DNA of 34,831 bases, from the NCBI GenBank assembly GCA_018819305.1, contig JAHJQO010000014.1, positions 1-34,831 of the forward strand, read 5' to 3'. Both the position numbers and the translations under genes were made by a program. Of the stretch, positions 6,934 through 15,500 are shown piece after piece (the first letter of the stretch is position 1; each line of letters starts with the position of its first letter). Under the pieces are notes generated by a model that made no database searches, was not told the DNA's origin, and saw nothing but the letters and a program-made list of their open reading frames with translations. This stretch comes from Nanobdellota archaeon (GTDB lineage: Archaea; Nanobdellota; Nanobdellia; Woesearchaeales; SM23-78).

Positions 6934-8280
6934 CTAAAAAGAGTCTATTTTGATTTCCAAACCTGCCTCTACAGGACACCAACCATCAGACCCATTTAAG
7001 TCTTTGTTTTCATTGTAATAAACAGTTCTTGCCCTGCAACCACCTCTGCACACATTATAAAGAGAACAAGATAAACATTTTGGATTGCCAGACAGGTTTC
7101 TCATGCTGCAAACATTTGGATCTGAATCCCATATCTCTTTCAAGGTTTTATCTTTTAAATTAAATGCTTTTTCTTTGTCTAGAAAATTATCAATAAATGC
7201 ACAAGGGTGACAATTACCAAAAGAATCAATAAAAAAAGTTATTCTGCCGCCAACACATCCAAAACCTTCATAGGGCTGGGGAGTGTTTCTGATTTTTAAG
7301 TTATCTTCATTTTCATCATACACAAGTCTTAGATTCCCTAAAGTGCAGTCCAAGGAAATTTTTTTCTTTGAAATATTTTTTGAATAATATTTCTCTCTAA
7401 ATAATTTCTCTGCTTTTTTGCAGCAATCTAGATATTCTTGCATAGTAAGCATTATTTCTGGATGTCGCAGAATTTCGCCTCCAGGTTTCAAAGCTCTTAT
7501 TTTTATTCTTTGGACACCAGTTTCTGCTGCTAAATTTAGATATTCCTCAATTTCATCATAATTTACTTTGGATAATGTAATTTGCATTGCTATGGGAAAA
7601 CTGCATTGTTCTGAAAGCATTTTAATCTTGCTCTTAAGTAAGTCAAAACAATTAGTCCCTCTAATCTTATTAAAGCTATATTTTGTTGCACCATCAACAC
7701 TGATTGCAAGATATCCCAAGGGTAAATCTTTTATTTTTTTAACAATGTTTTCTGTAATTGAAAAACCATTTGAAAATAGTTTAAGATGTATATTTCTTTT
7801 ACCTGCTTCTTTCAAGAAATCAATAAAATGCGGCGCTAAAAAAGGTTCTCCACCAGATACTAACATTTCCCTCACACCTAGTTCCTGCATTTTGTCAAGA
7901 ATTGATATTTTTTCCTTAAACGAAAGCTCTTTTTGATTTCTATTTAATATGTTTCTTGTAAAGCAGTGTTCACAATTCAGATTGCATTTGCTTGTAATTG
8001 CATAATGTATTCTTAAAGGAGCTGACAGCACCTTACTCTTGTTAGCCCTGTTTTTTACAAATGAATAATTTATTTTATTGTTCTTAATCAAGCTCAGCTC
8101 TTTACATCTTTTTAAAAACACAGAATTCTTCTTCTTAAATTGATGAGACAAATTATCTACTCCAGTATCTAAAAGTTCTTTCAACAAAATAGTTGTTTTA
8201 TTATCAAAAGAAACCAATGATTTAGAATCAAAATTCCAGAAGATAGAGCCAAAAAATTCATATCTACCTTCAAACTGCAT
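6934..8280 (-). CDS. Radical SAM/SPASM peptide-modifying enzyme with PqqD-like N-terminus
   Basis: A 448-aa protein. Residues 1-75 (GSIFWNFDSKSLVSFDNKTT, then a helical ELLDTG...FLKRCKELSLI part) resemble the PqqD-like domain that binds RiPP leader peptides. The radical SAM cluster motif is CNLNCEHC (C99, C103, C106), followed by VSGGEPFL. The C-terminus carries the seven-cysteine SPASM pattern: C342-X12-G-X4-C360, then C402-X2-C405-X5-C411-X3-C415, then C435, which would hold auxiliary iron-sulfur clusters. Such enzymes cross-link or epimerise ribosomal peptides. AGGGAG lies 6 nt before the ATG at 8280; an in-frame ATG at 8298 has no such site, so 8280 was chosen. A tiny peptide gene precedes it and a B12 radical SAM gene follows. 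Confidence 0.85.
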   Translation of the reverse strand: MQFEGRYEFFGSIFWNFDSKSLVSFDNKTTILLKELLDTGVDNLSHQFKKKNSVFLKRCKELSLIKNNKINYSFVKNRANKSKVLSAPLRIHYAITSKCNLNCEHCFTRNILNRNQKELSFKEKISILDKMQELGVREMLVSGGEPFLAPHFIDFLKEAGKRNIHLKLFSNGFSITENIVKKIKDLPLGYLAISVDGATKYSFNKIRGTNCFDLLKSKIKMLSEQCSFPIAMQITLSKVNYDEIEEYLNLAAETGVQRIKIRALKPGGEILRHPEIMLTMQEYLDCCKKAEKLFREKYYSKNISKKKISLDCTLGNLRLVYDENEDNLKIRNTPQPYEGFGCVGGRITFFIDSFGNCHPCAFIDNFLDKEKAFNLKDKTLKEIWDSDPNVCSMRNLSGNPKCLSCSLYNVCRGGCRARTVYYNENKDLNGSDGWCPVEAGLEIKIDSF

Positions 8281-8317
8281 TAAAATCTCCCTACTCATAT
8301 AAAAATAAATACAAAAA

Positions 8318-8413
8318 TTAATCTACTACTTTTAAAGGGACAATTGAAGTTTTCTTCCCGTCTAAAGAGTTGATTATATCTGCAAATTCGTATGTTTTCA
8401 TTTTCAATTTCAT
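8318..8413 (-). CDS. Candidate precursor peptide gene (27 or 31 aa) of the radical SAM cassette
   Basis: A short frame just upstream of the SPASM gene (37-nt gap). From the ATG at 8413 it encodes 31 residues; from a second ATG at 8401 it encodes 27, beginning MKTYEFADIINSLDGKK and ending TSIVPLKVVD. The TATA-like box at 8424-8435 is centred 28-29 nt before 8401, so a leaderless message beginning at that ATG is plausible. An acidic/hydrophobic first half and a compact end with Lys, Thr, Ser, Val and Asp fit a leader-plus-core layout, but no family is recognised. The case rests on position and promoter; chance occurrence of a 31-codon frame is possible. Confidence 0.5.
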   Translation of the reverse strand: MKLKMKTYEFADIINSLDGKKTSIVPLKVVD

Positions 8414-8423
8414 AATTAACACT

Positions 8424-8435
8424 TATTTATAAAAC
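8424..8435 (-). promoter_or_regulatory. TATA-type promoter of the peptide/radical SAM cassette
   Basis: The minus strand reads TTTTATAAATAA, 28-29 nt before the second in-frame ATG of the peptide (8401). It lies in the divergent region shared with valS. The valS side (8461-8528) carries repeated AATATG-like words but no clear TATA box. Confidence 0.5.
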
Positions 8436-8528
8436 TTACTACTAACATCTTGGAAAATTTTCATAATATGGCTAAAAAAAAGAAAATATGATGAAATATG
8501 GGAAAAATATGACAAAATTTAAAAAAGT

Positions 8529-10976
8529 ATGGCAGACACTAAACAAAAGATGTTAGACAAGAACTATGAAGCAGAAAAAGTAGAAGCTAAGTGGCAGAAG
8601 TACTGGGAAGAGCAGAAAATATACAAATTCAACCCAAAAAGTAAGAAACCAATATATTCTATTGATACACCGCCGCCTTATGCTTCTTCAGGACACCTTC
8701 ATGTAGGTCATGGATTATCTTATACTCAGTTTGAAATAGTCGCAAGAATCCGGCGTTTGCTTGGATTTGAAGTTTATTTTCCACCTTGTTTTGATGACAA
8801 TGGCCTGCCAACAGAAAAATATGTTGAAGAAAAACTTGGCATTAACAAAGCTAAGACTAACAGGGCTGAGTTTAGGAAAATGTGCCTGAAAGAATCAAGA
8901 AAAGCAGAAGAGGATTACGCTAATAAATTCTTCAGAAAACTAGGTCATAGTTATGACTGGGATTATTTATACACCACCATCTCGCCTGAAGCACAGAGAG
9001 TAACTCAGACCGTCTTCTTAAAGCTGGTAGAGCAAGGTGATTGTTATAGAAAAGAAGAACCTGTTATCTGGTGCCCTCATCATGAGACTGCACTTGCCCA
9101 GGCAGAGGTCGAAGACCTTGATAGAAGCACCAAGCTTAATAATGTATATTTTGATGTTGCTGATTCTAATGAGAAAATAGAAATTGCAACAACAAGGCCT
9201 GAGTTCTTGCCTGCTTGTGTTGGTATTTTTGTGCATCCTGAGGATGAGAGATACAAGCATTTGCTTGGAAAAGATATTCTAGTTCCATTGTTCAACTACA
9301 AAGTCAAAGTCATGAAAGACGAAACTGTTGACAAGGAGTTTGGAAGCGGAATAATGATGGTATGCACTTTTGGAGATACTGCAGATATTGAGAAATGGAA
9401 AAAATACAAGCTTGAATTAAGAACAATTCTTGACTTGAATGGAACTCTTAATGATTTATGTGGAAAATACAAGGGCATGAGCCTGGAAAAAGCAAGACAG
9501 GCTATGCTTACTGATTTGGAAGCTGAAGGAAAACTTAAGTCACAAGAACCTTTGCAACAGACAGTTGGAAGTTGCTGGAGATGCAGTACTCCTGTTGAAT
9601 ACATAGTTACAAAGCAATGGTTTATCAAAACCCTCATTTACAAGGATGCCTTGATCAAGCGAAGTAAAGAAGTTAATTGGTATCCTGACTTTATGAGAAC
9701 TAGATTTGAAAATTGGACAACAAATCTTGGATGGGATTGGATTATCTCAAGGCAGAGATATTATGGTGTTCCAATTCCAGCGTGGCATTGTGATGAATGC
9801 GAACAAGTTATTTTTCCAAAACAAGAAGAGCTTCCTGTTGATCCAATTGAAGTTGAGAAAAAATGTCCAAAGTGCAAGAAAACTGCAAGGCCAGACACAG
9901 ATGTATTTGACACATGGATGACTTCTTCTAACAGTCCTGAAGTTGCTTCCAGATGGCTTGAAAATCCAGAGCAATACAAAAAAATTGCACCTATGACTTT
10001 AAGGCCTCAGTCACATGACATTATACGAACCTGGGCATTTTATACAATCCTAAAAAGTCATCTGTTGTTCAACAGAATTCCATGGGAAGATATAATTATC
10101 AATACATATGTTTTAGATCCAAAAGGAAAAGGCATGTCAAAAAGCAAAGGCAACGTCGTATGGATGGACACCATTATAAACAATTACAGTGTTGACGCCT
10201 TCAGATACTGGGTTGGCGGCGCCAGCTTGGGCTCAGACCTGGCTTTCAAAGAACAAGAATTAGTTGCAGGCAAGAAATTCCTTACAAAGCTATGGAACTC
10301 ATCAAAATTTGTGTTTATGCATTTAGAGAATTATAAGCATGAGCCAAAGAAAACAAAACTCATGATTGTTGACAAGTGGTTTTTATCCAAATTATTTGAT
10401 TTAACAAAGAAAATCAAGAAAATGTATCTAGATTATAACATAGCAGGGGCAAGAAGAGATATAGAAGTCTTTTTTTGGCACACATTCTGTGATAATTATC
10501 TGGAAATTGTCAAAGATAGACTGTATAATCCCAATGAAAGAGGGAAAGAAGCAAAAAAATCTGCTCAATACACATTATACCACGCGCTTGTCACAATACT
10601 TAAACTAATGTCCCCCATTACTCCCCACATAACAGAAGAGCTATATCAATCTTATTATGCTGCAAAAGATAAAGAAAACTGCAAAAGCATACACATCAGC
10701 CAATGGCCTGAAATCGAGCAGCCACTCAAAACAGATGTTTATGAGAAAATTGAAGAGCCTCTATTATATATTATCAGCGAAGTAAGAAAATACAAAACTG
10801 CCAAGCAGATGTCATTAAAAGAAGAGCTTAAAAAAGTGAGTGTTGAGACTCCTTTTGACTTTTCAAAACTGCCAAAACAAGATTTTGAAAGTTTAAAACA
10901 AGATTTGCTTCGTACAATCAAAGCAAAGGAGCTTGAATTAAAAGTTGGCAAAGAATTTAAAATTAAGATAAGTTAA
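8529..10976 (+). CDS. valS: Valyl-tRNA synthetase
   Basis: An 815-aa class I aminoacyl-tRNA synthetase that charges tRNA-Val with valine in the cytoplasm. The HIGH motif is HVGH (58-61) in PPPYASSGHLHVGH, followed by FDDNGLPTE, the archaeal/eukaryotic ValRS signature. An editing (CP1) domain spans roughly 195-345 (ATTRPEFLPACVG, FGSGIMMVCTFGD). A zinc knuckle lies at C421/C424/C446/C449, and the KMSKS loop appears as GMSKSKGN (M536-S539). The rest is the anticodon-binding helical bundle. It is shorter than typical ValRS (about 850-950 aa), consistent with a trimmed C-terminus. It is transcribed divergently from the peptide cassette and shows no operon partners. Confidence 0.97.
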   Translation: MADTKQKMLDKNYEAEKVEAKWQKYWEEQKIYKFNPKSKKPIYSIDTPPPYASSGHLHVGHGLSYTQFEIVARIRRLLGFEVYFPPCFDDNGLPTEKYVEEKLGINKAKTNRAEFRKMCLKESRKAEEDYANKFFRKLGHSYDWDYLYTTISPEAQRVTQTVFLKLVEQGDCYRKEEPVIWCPHHETALAQAEVEDLDRSTKLNNVYFDVADSNEKIEIATTRPEFLPACVGIFVHPEDERYKHLLGKDILVPLFNYKVKVMKDETVDKEFGSGIMMVCTFGDTADIEKWKKYKLELRTILDLNGTLNDLCGKYKGMSLEKARQAMLTDLEAEGKLKSQEPLQQTVGSCWRCSTPVEYIVTKQWFIKTLIYKDALIKRSKEVNWYPDFMRTRFENWTTNLGWDWIISRQRYYGVPIPAWHCDECEQVIFPKQEELPVDPIEVEKKCPKCKKTARPDTDVFDTWMTSSNSPEVASRWLENPEQYKKIAPMTLRPQSHDIIRTWAFYTILKSHLLFNRIPWEDIIINTYVLDPKGKGMSKSKGNVVWMDTIINNYSVDAFRYWVGGASLGSDLAFKEQELVAGKKFLTKLWNSSKFVFMHLENYKHEPKKTKLMIVDKWFLSKLFDLTKKIKKMYLDYNIAGARRDIEVFFWHTFCDNYLEIVKDRLYNPNERGKEAKKSAQYTLYHALVTILKLMSPITPHITEELYQSYYAAKDKENCKSIHISQWPEIEQPLKTDVYEKIEEPLLYIISEVRKYKTAKQMSLKEELKKVSVETPFDFSKLPKQDFESLKQDLLRTIKAKELELKVGKEFKIKIS

Positions 10977-11020
10977 AATTAATTAATCATATAATTTCAT
11001 ACTGCAATCCATATCATTAC

Positions 11021-11055
11021 TTCTTTGGGACTATTTCTTAGTTCTTACCAAAGAA
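11021..11055. repeat. 8-bp inverted repeat between valS and the surface-protein unit
   Basis: TTCTTTGG at 11021-11028 and CCAAAGAA at 11048-11055 are perfect inverse complements around a 19-nt loop. The repeat lies after the valS stop and 21 nt before a TATA box, so it may be an operator of the next unit or part of the valS 3' end. Confidence 0.45.
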
Positions 11056-11075
11056 TAGCATAGTTAAGCGAAAGA

Positions 11076-11085
11076 TTTATATATA
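11076..11085 (+). promoter_or_regulatory. TATA-type promoter of the small surface-protein operon
   Basis: TTTATATATA within an AAAG-led AT block, a strong archaeal TATA match. Transcription from about 11105-11110 would leave a 5' leader of about 60 nt before the ATG at 11171. Confidence 0.55.
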
Positions 11086-11170
11086 TAGTTTGCAAAAAAA
11101 TAGGATAAAAACAAAAAAAATTATCCTATTAAAAATATTTATTAAAAATAACAAGGGTGAAGGTGAAAAC

Positions 11171-11407
11171 ATGGCAGACGATATTTCTAACAAAACCATA
11201 GTCGTACTAGTAGTGTTGACTGTGATTATATCTGTTCTGGGAGCCTTGGTAGTAACAAATGGGATTGGGAAGATGGATGCAGGAGCCCAAAAACCAGCAG
11301 TAACTACATCTTCAAGTCAAGGCAAGGTAAGTTTAACCATACTGCCAGAACCAGAAACAACGACAGCTAATGGAATGGTAACATTTACTGTTCTACCTAA
11401 TGCTTAA
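11171..11407 (+). CDS. Small membrane-anchored secreted protein (short paralogue of the next gene)
   Basis: A 78-aa protein with an N-terminal membrane helix (about 8-31, TIVVLVVLTVIISVLGALVV) and a short Thr/Ser-rich outer part ending in VTFTVLPNA. The frame extends upstream to a TTG at 11090, but GGTGA lies just before the ATG at 11171 and the stretch before it reads as an untranslated leader. The N-terminus aligns with the next protein (both SNK + hydrophobic helix + N-x-x-G + GKV-L-I), so the two are paralogues, this one nearly without an outer domain. It may be a pilin-like or fibre-anchor subunit. No processing motif is clear. Confidence 0.65.
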   Translation: MADDISNKTIVVLVVLTVIISVLGALVVTNGIGKMDAGAQKPAVTTSSSQGKVSLTILPEPETTTANGMVTFTVLPNA

Positions 11408-11445
11408 TAGCATAATATAAAAATAATCCGCGGAGGTACAAAAAA

Positions 11446-12096
11446 ATGGACATGTCAAATAAAAGTTTGGCTTTGCTACTAGTAGCAGCAATTGTAATCA
11501 GTTTAGGAGGTACTTTGATCAGTTTAAATAAACTGGGTCAGGTAGGTGTGGATGCGCCAGGAATAGCAGGAATGGGTACTGCAGGTAAGGTAAACTTATC
11601 TATTACAACCACAACAGGATGTAGTGTTGACGGTAACGTTTCTTTCGGAGCATCAGGACAGCCTTCTGTTCAGACAATATTAAGTTCACGTTTCAAGAAC
11701 AACGCGCCTTGGACAAACTGTGCAGGAGATGATACTACTGGTTGTGGTGTTGTAGTTAATAACACTGGAAATGTTAATGTAGAACTGAACTTTACTTTGG
11801 ATAATTCAGGAACCACTTTAGGTCTTGGTGCCAGTGCAACTGCAGCTTACTTCCAATACTCAGCAATAAATGGAACAGATAGAGGTACTCCAACAGAAGC
11901 AGGATGCCGTGGAGGTGGAACTTTAGTAACAGCATGGACCAATGTCGGTACAGCAGAAACAATTATATGCTCAAACTTCACATATGCTGATATAACTGAC
12001 ATTGTAACAGTTGATTATAATGTTACTGTAGACACCGATGCATCACCTGGACAAAAGTTGACATTAATTACTGTTACATGTGGAATACCCGACTAA
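11446..12096 (+). CDS. Abundant-type surface protein with N-terminal membrane anchor
   Basis: A 216-aa protein with an N-terminal hydrophobic segment (about 6-27, SLALLLVAAIVISLGGTLIS) followed by a Gly/Thr/Asn-rich beta domain with six cysteines (near the sites CSVDG, NCAGDDTTGCG, GCRGGG, ICSN, TCGIPD), which could form disulfides outside the cell. Several N-x-S/T sites suggest glycosylation. A strong GGAGGT at 11432-11437 precedes the ATG by 8 nt, one of the best ribosome-binding sites in the window, and a poly-T tract follows the stop, so it may be made at high level. It resembles secreted fibre or S-layer-like proteins in composition only; no family is claimed. Confidence 0.7.
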   Translation: MDMSNKSLALLLVAAIVISLGGTLISLNKLGQVGVDAPGIAGMGTAGKVNLSITTTTGCSVDGNVSFGASGQPSVQTILSSRFKNNAPWTNCAGDDTTGCGVVVNNTGNVNVELNFTLDNSGTTLGLGASATAAYFQYSAINGTDRGTPTEAGCRGGGTLVTAWTNVGTAETIICSNFTYADITDIVTVDYNVTVDTDASPGQKLTLITVTCGIPD

Positions 12097-12097
12097 A

Positions 12098-12116
12098 TTT
12101 TTTTTATTTAATTTTT
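12098..12116 (+). terminator. Poly-T terminator or attenuator after the 216-aa surface protein
   Basis: A run of eight T (12098-12105) is followed within 6 nt by a run of five T (12112-12116). Archaeal polymerase stops at such U tracts without a hairpin. The next gene starts at 12142 with no evident TATA box between, so partial readthrough would set a lower level for it. Confidence 0.5.
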
Positions 12117-12141
12117 ATCTATCATTTTTGGGGAAGAAAAA

Positions 12142-13353
12142 ATGAGATTTAAATATAAAAGAGTTTTACTCATACTAATAATTTTATTCTTCTTCTTAAA
12201 TACATTAATCCTTAATAGTGAGAATGTTAATGCTTTAAAACTATACCCTGGAAAAATTGAGATAGACTTTGAGCCTAATAAATTAATTGAATCAGGAGTT
12301 TGTTTTATACCTGAAGGAAATGCACATATTAAAATACTGAGTGCTGGGTCATTAGAAGAATATATTACTATAGAGAGAGATGAAATCTATGTTACTGAAG
12401 ATGATAACTGTGTAATGTATAATATAAGCCTGCCTGCTTCATTTGACAGACCTGGTAAACATGATCACACCATCAGTGGGACTGAGATTCCCGCCGGAGA
12501 AGCTGGCTTTGTTATCAAAGTCAAAATAAACCAACTAATAATAGTTCATGTGCCTTATCCTGGAAAATACCTGGAAATTAATCAATTCACAGCAAAAAAT
12601 GCTGAAGCCGGAGAACCAATAGAATTCACTGCACCAATAACCTGTAAAGGAAAAGAAACCATCAACAACATAAAAGGTGTTATACAGATTTTTGATAAAG
12701 ATGACCAGCTTATTGGAACTGTGAACACAAACACAGTGACAAATCTAAAAACAACAGAAAAAGAAACTCTTTATGCAGTCTGGGATTCGGGAGATAATGT
12801 TCAAGGAAACTACAAAGCACTCCTAAAAGTCACTTATGATGGTGAAGTAAGTGAAAAAAAAACTGAGTTTAAACTAGGTGGACTTGATGTTCAATTAGTG
12901 GATTATACCAAAAAAGTCATTCTTGGAGGAATCCAGTCATTTTATGTCTCTGTTGAAAGTATCTGGAGTGAAAATATTCCTAATGCAAGGGCAAGCGTGA
13001 TTGTCTTTGATAATCAATCAACTGAGCTTACTTCTTTTGAAACATTAACAAAAAACCTGCCTGCCTGGAATCAAGCTATTCTGCAAGGATATATTGACAC
13101 AAACATACTGGGTCTTGGCACTTATGATGCTAAGATAACCTTATTTTTTGCTGATTTAACAAAAGAATATGATGGAATCATAGATATTATTGAAGAACCA
13201 AAACCTCAAGAAGAAGAAAAGGAAAAACCAGGTTCTTCAAAAACAGTTGTCAGAATTATCCTTGGATTGGCAGTAATCCTGCTAATTGTTCTGTTCTTTT
13301 TCCTCATCAGACTGCTTATTCCAAAGAAGGACAAAAAACAGAAATCCAAATAA
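12142..13353 (+). CDS. Secreted protein with C-terminal membrane anchor
   Basis: A 403-aa protein with a signal peptide (basic MRFKYKR, hydrophobic 8-24, likely cut after VNA near 31), an outer region of beta-sandwich-like domains (about 35-140 and 145-345), an acidic Pro/Glu linker (PKPQEEEKEKPG) and a C-terminal helix at about 370-393 followed by a lysine-rich tail inside the cell. The layout recalls archaeal COG1470-like and bacterial DUF916-type proteins that sit beside small surface proteins, but this is a resemblance of architecture. A GGGG before the ATG may aid initiation. It is probably co-transcribed with the two small surface proteins and could hold or present them. Confidence 0.7.
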   Translation: MRFKYKRVLLILIILFFFLNTLILNSENVNALKLYPGKIEIDFEPNKLIESGVCFIPEGNAHIKILSAGSLEEYITIERDEIYVTEDDNCVMYNISLPASFDRPGKHDHTISGTEIPAGEAGFVIKVKINQLIIVHVPYPGKYLEINQFTAKNAEAGEPIEFTAPITCKGKETINNIKGVIQIFDKDDQLIGTVNTNTVTNLKTTEKETLYAVWDSGDNVQGNYKALLKVTYDGEVSEKKTEFKLGGLDVQLVDYTKKVILGGIQSFYVSVESIWSENIPNARASVIVFDNQSTELTSFETLTKNLPAWNQAILQGYIDTNILGLGTYDAKITLFFADLTKEYDGIIDIIEEPKPQEEEKEKPGSSKTVVRIILGLAVILLIVLFFFLIRLLIPKKDKKQKSK

Positions 13354-13390
13354 TAATTCTGTTCTTTTTAATTTACTAATTCTAGAAAGC

Positions 13391-13399
13391 TTTAAATAT
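13391..13399 (+). promoter_or_regulatory. TATA-type promoter of the 664-aa receptor-like gene
   Basis: TTTAAATAT, centred 30 nt before the ATG at 13425; AAGGT lies 5 nt before that ATG. It marks a new transcription unit after the surface-protein operon. Confidence 0.45.
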
Positions 13400-13424
13400 C
13401 TCAGAAATAAAAAACAAGGTATAA

Positions 13425-15419
13425 ATGAAAAGTTTGAATAAAACCGTATTTTGGATAGTTTTAATTCTAATTATATCTCAATCTATATTTATAACAATAT
13501 TTACTACAATAAAAATACAAGAAATTGATACTCATGCAAAAGCTATAAGTCTAACTGCCAAAGTCAGCAGTGGTCAAGTGAATTTCTGTATAAACACTCC
13601 TCCAGTCCTCAATCTTTCTGACTGCAACACAACTGCTGGTGAAGATGAAGCTTATTCATGCCAAGTAACTACTACTGACCCAGACTATTATAACTTCACA
13701 TATGCATCAAGTTTTATAGTACTAAGCAGAGCTTTTAATGATTCAAATGAATCTCTTTTTGAAATTAATTCAACAACAGGAAATATTAGCTTTACACCTG
13801 ATAATTATGATGTCGGAAATTATACAATAGAGATAACTGTTACTGACGGCTTAGGATGTGCTAATAGCAGAGATTTGGATTTCTTAGTAATACGTGTTGA
13901 AAACCTTAATGATCCTCCTTATCTTGCAGAAGAAATACCTGACATAATATTCAGTGCATCAGGGCAGGTTCTTCATATGGGTTATTTGGATAATTTTTTC
14001 GCAGACCCTGACCAAGATCCGCTGGCTTACAACGTATCTCTCAGTTCAAGTGATTTCAGTATTTCTATAGATAATTCCTCGAGTAGTGTTGTTGTTACGG
14101 CAAATGCTTGTGATGTTACAGGACATGCAATATTCACAGCAAAAGACCCATTTAATGAGACTGCTCAAAGTAATCTGGTTGTGATAAAATGTATTACTCC
14201 TACAGCTGCTCCTGCAGCAGGTACTGGAGAGGATGCTGGAAGCGGAAGTGGAGGTGGATCTGCAAGAATATGCATTCCAGAGTATGAATGTTATGATTAT
14301 CATAAATGCAATATAAATAACACAAAAATACTAAGATGTGTTGATACAAAAGGGTGTGAGCCAGAAGTTTTCCTAACGGTTGAATGCAAGTATGAAGAAG
14401 AAATAGTTTGCAATGAAAGCTGGGAATGCTCTGAATGGGAAGCCTGCCAGCCTAATGGAACTCAGTCCAGAACCTGCATTGACATAAACGATTGCGGAAC
14501 AACAGAGAACATACCTTCACTGAATCAAGAATGTGAGTACATAGGTACTTGTGAAGATGGCATAAAAAACTGCCATGACGGAAGCTGTGAGGAAAGTGTC
14601 GACTGTGGAGGACCTTGTACTCCTTGCCAAAGCATAGAGGTTCCTTATCCTTTTGAAGAAGAAAAAAGTATTTTAATGTATATTATTTCAGGAATTATTT
14701 TATTTATATTAACAGCTGTGCTTTTATATCATTATTTCCACAAGGAAATAAATTCAGCTCTTGCCAAAGCTGCCTGGATAGTAAGCAGACATAAGAAAAA
14801 ACAAATCCTTCTTACTGAAGAAGACAAAAAGAAGTTGTTAATTAATCTTTTGGAGCTGGAACAGAAAATTCATAGGTTTCAAATATCTGAAATCCTAAAT
14901 AAATATGCTGTTTTATTAAGATATTATCTGACTAAAGTTTGCGGTAAAGACCTGACTCCTGAATTTAACCTGGATGAACTGAAGGAATTCCTAAAAAGTA
15001 AAAAGAAGATAAGAGAAATATTAAGAACGATTTTTGTAGCTGAATTTTCCAAGTACTTAAATGTTGAAAAAGACAAAAATCTGATTACAAAAACCAATAT
15101 GACTTTACTAATTGAAGAGTTGAGAAACTTAGTATTGCAAACATCCAAAGTGACACCAGAAGATGTTGCAAGAGAAATAAAAGAATTTGATATTCCTGAA
15201 AAAACAAGTCCTGTTGAAAAGATGACTATAAATATCACTAACATTTATATTGCTCTTGAATTCGTTGAAGTTGAGATTGCAAAAAAAAGATACTTGGAAA
15301 TGCTTGCAGATTATGAAAAACTAGGAATAAAAGAGCAAGAACTTGTATTTGAAGACATTTCCAGGCTTTATCACAGCATTACTTATGTGAATTCTTGGTA
15401 CATACCGCCAAAAGCATAA
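13425..15419 (+). CDS. Receptor-like surface protein: cadherin-like and Cys-rich outside, helical domain inside
   Basis: A 664-aa protein. An N-terminal hydrophobic segment (7-29) leads to cadherin-like repeats (about 58-165 and 166-256, with TTGNISFTPDNYDVGNYTI and ITVTDG), a Gly/Ser hinge (266-279), and a Cys-rich region (281-402) with a thrombospondin-type WECSEWEAC element and a final CEESVDCGGPCTPC. A second membrane helix (416-437) is followed by about 225 cytoplasmic residues that are mostly helical (LLRYYLTKVCGKDLTPEFNL; IKEFDIPEK; KKRYLEMLADYEKLG). That inner part aligns by pattern with the whole 221-aa protein at 19698-20363, which is next to moxR, suggesting the receptor couples to that module. 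Ligand and role are unknown. Confidence 0.78.
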   Translation: MKSLNKTVFWIVLILIISQSIFITIFTTIKIQEIDTHAKAISLTAKVSSGQVNFCINTPPVLNLSDCNTTAGEDEAYSCQVTTTDPDYYNFTYASSFIVLSRAFNDSNESLFEINSTTGNISFTPDNYDVGNYTIEITVTDGLGCANSRDLDFLVIRVENLNDPPYLAEEIPDIIFSASGQVLHMGYLDNFFADPDQDPLAYNVSLSSSDFSISIDNSSSSVVVTANACDVTGHAIFTAKDPFNETAQSNLVVIKCITPTAAPAAGTGEDAGSGSGGGSARICIPEYECYDYHKCNINNTKILRCVDTKGCEPEVFLTVECKYEEEIVCNESWECSEWEACQPNGTQSRTCIDINDCGTTENIPSLNQECEYIGTCEDGIKNCHDGSCEESVDCGGPCTPCQSIEVPYPFEEEKSILMYIISGIILFILTAVLLYHYFHKEINSALAKAAWIVSRHKKKQILLTEEDKKKLLINLLELEQKIHRFQISEILNKYAVLLRYYLTKVCGKDLTPEFNLDELKEFLKSKKKIREILRTIFVAEFSKYLNVEKDKNLITKTNMTLLIEELRNLVLQTSKVTPEDVAREIKEFDIPEKTSPVEKMTINITNIYIALEFVEVEIAKKRYLEMLADYEKLGIKEQELVFEDISRLYHSITYVNSWYIPPKA

Positions 15420-15500
15420 GCTTATTATGTAATTTACAGTGCGCGTTGATTCTAATTCTTAATTCTATCTTATTCTAATTATATATATGATATCGAAAGC

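Noticed and set aside
11090-11170. N-terminal extension of the 78-aa surface protein from a TTG codon
   Set aside because: The stretch begins only about 5 nt after the TATA box, before any expected transcription start, and a good ribosome-binding site precedes the ATG at 11171.
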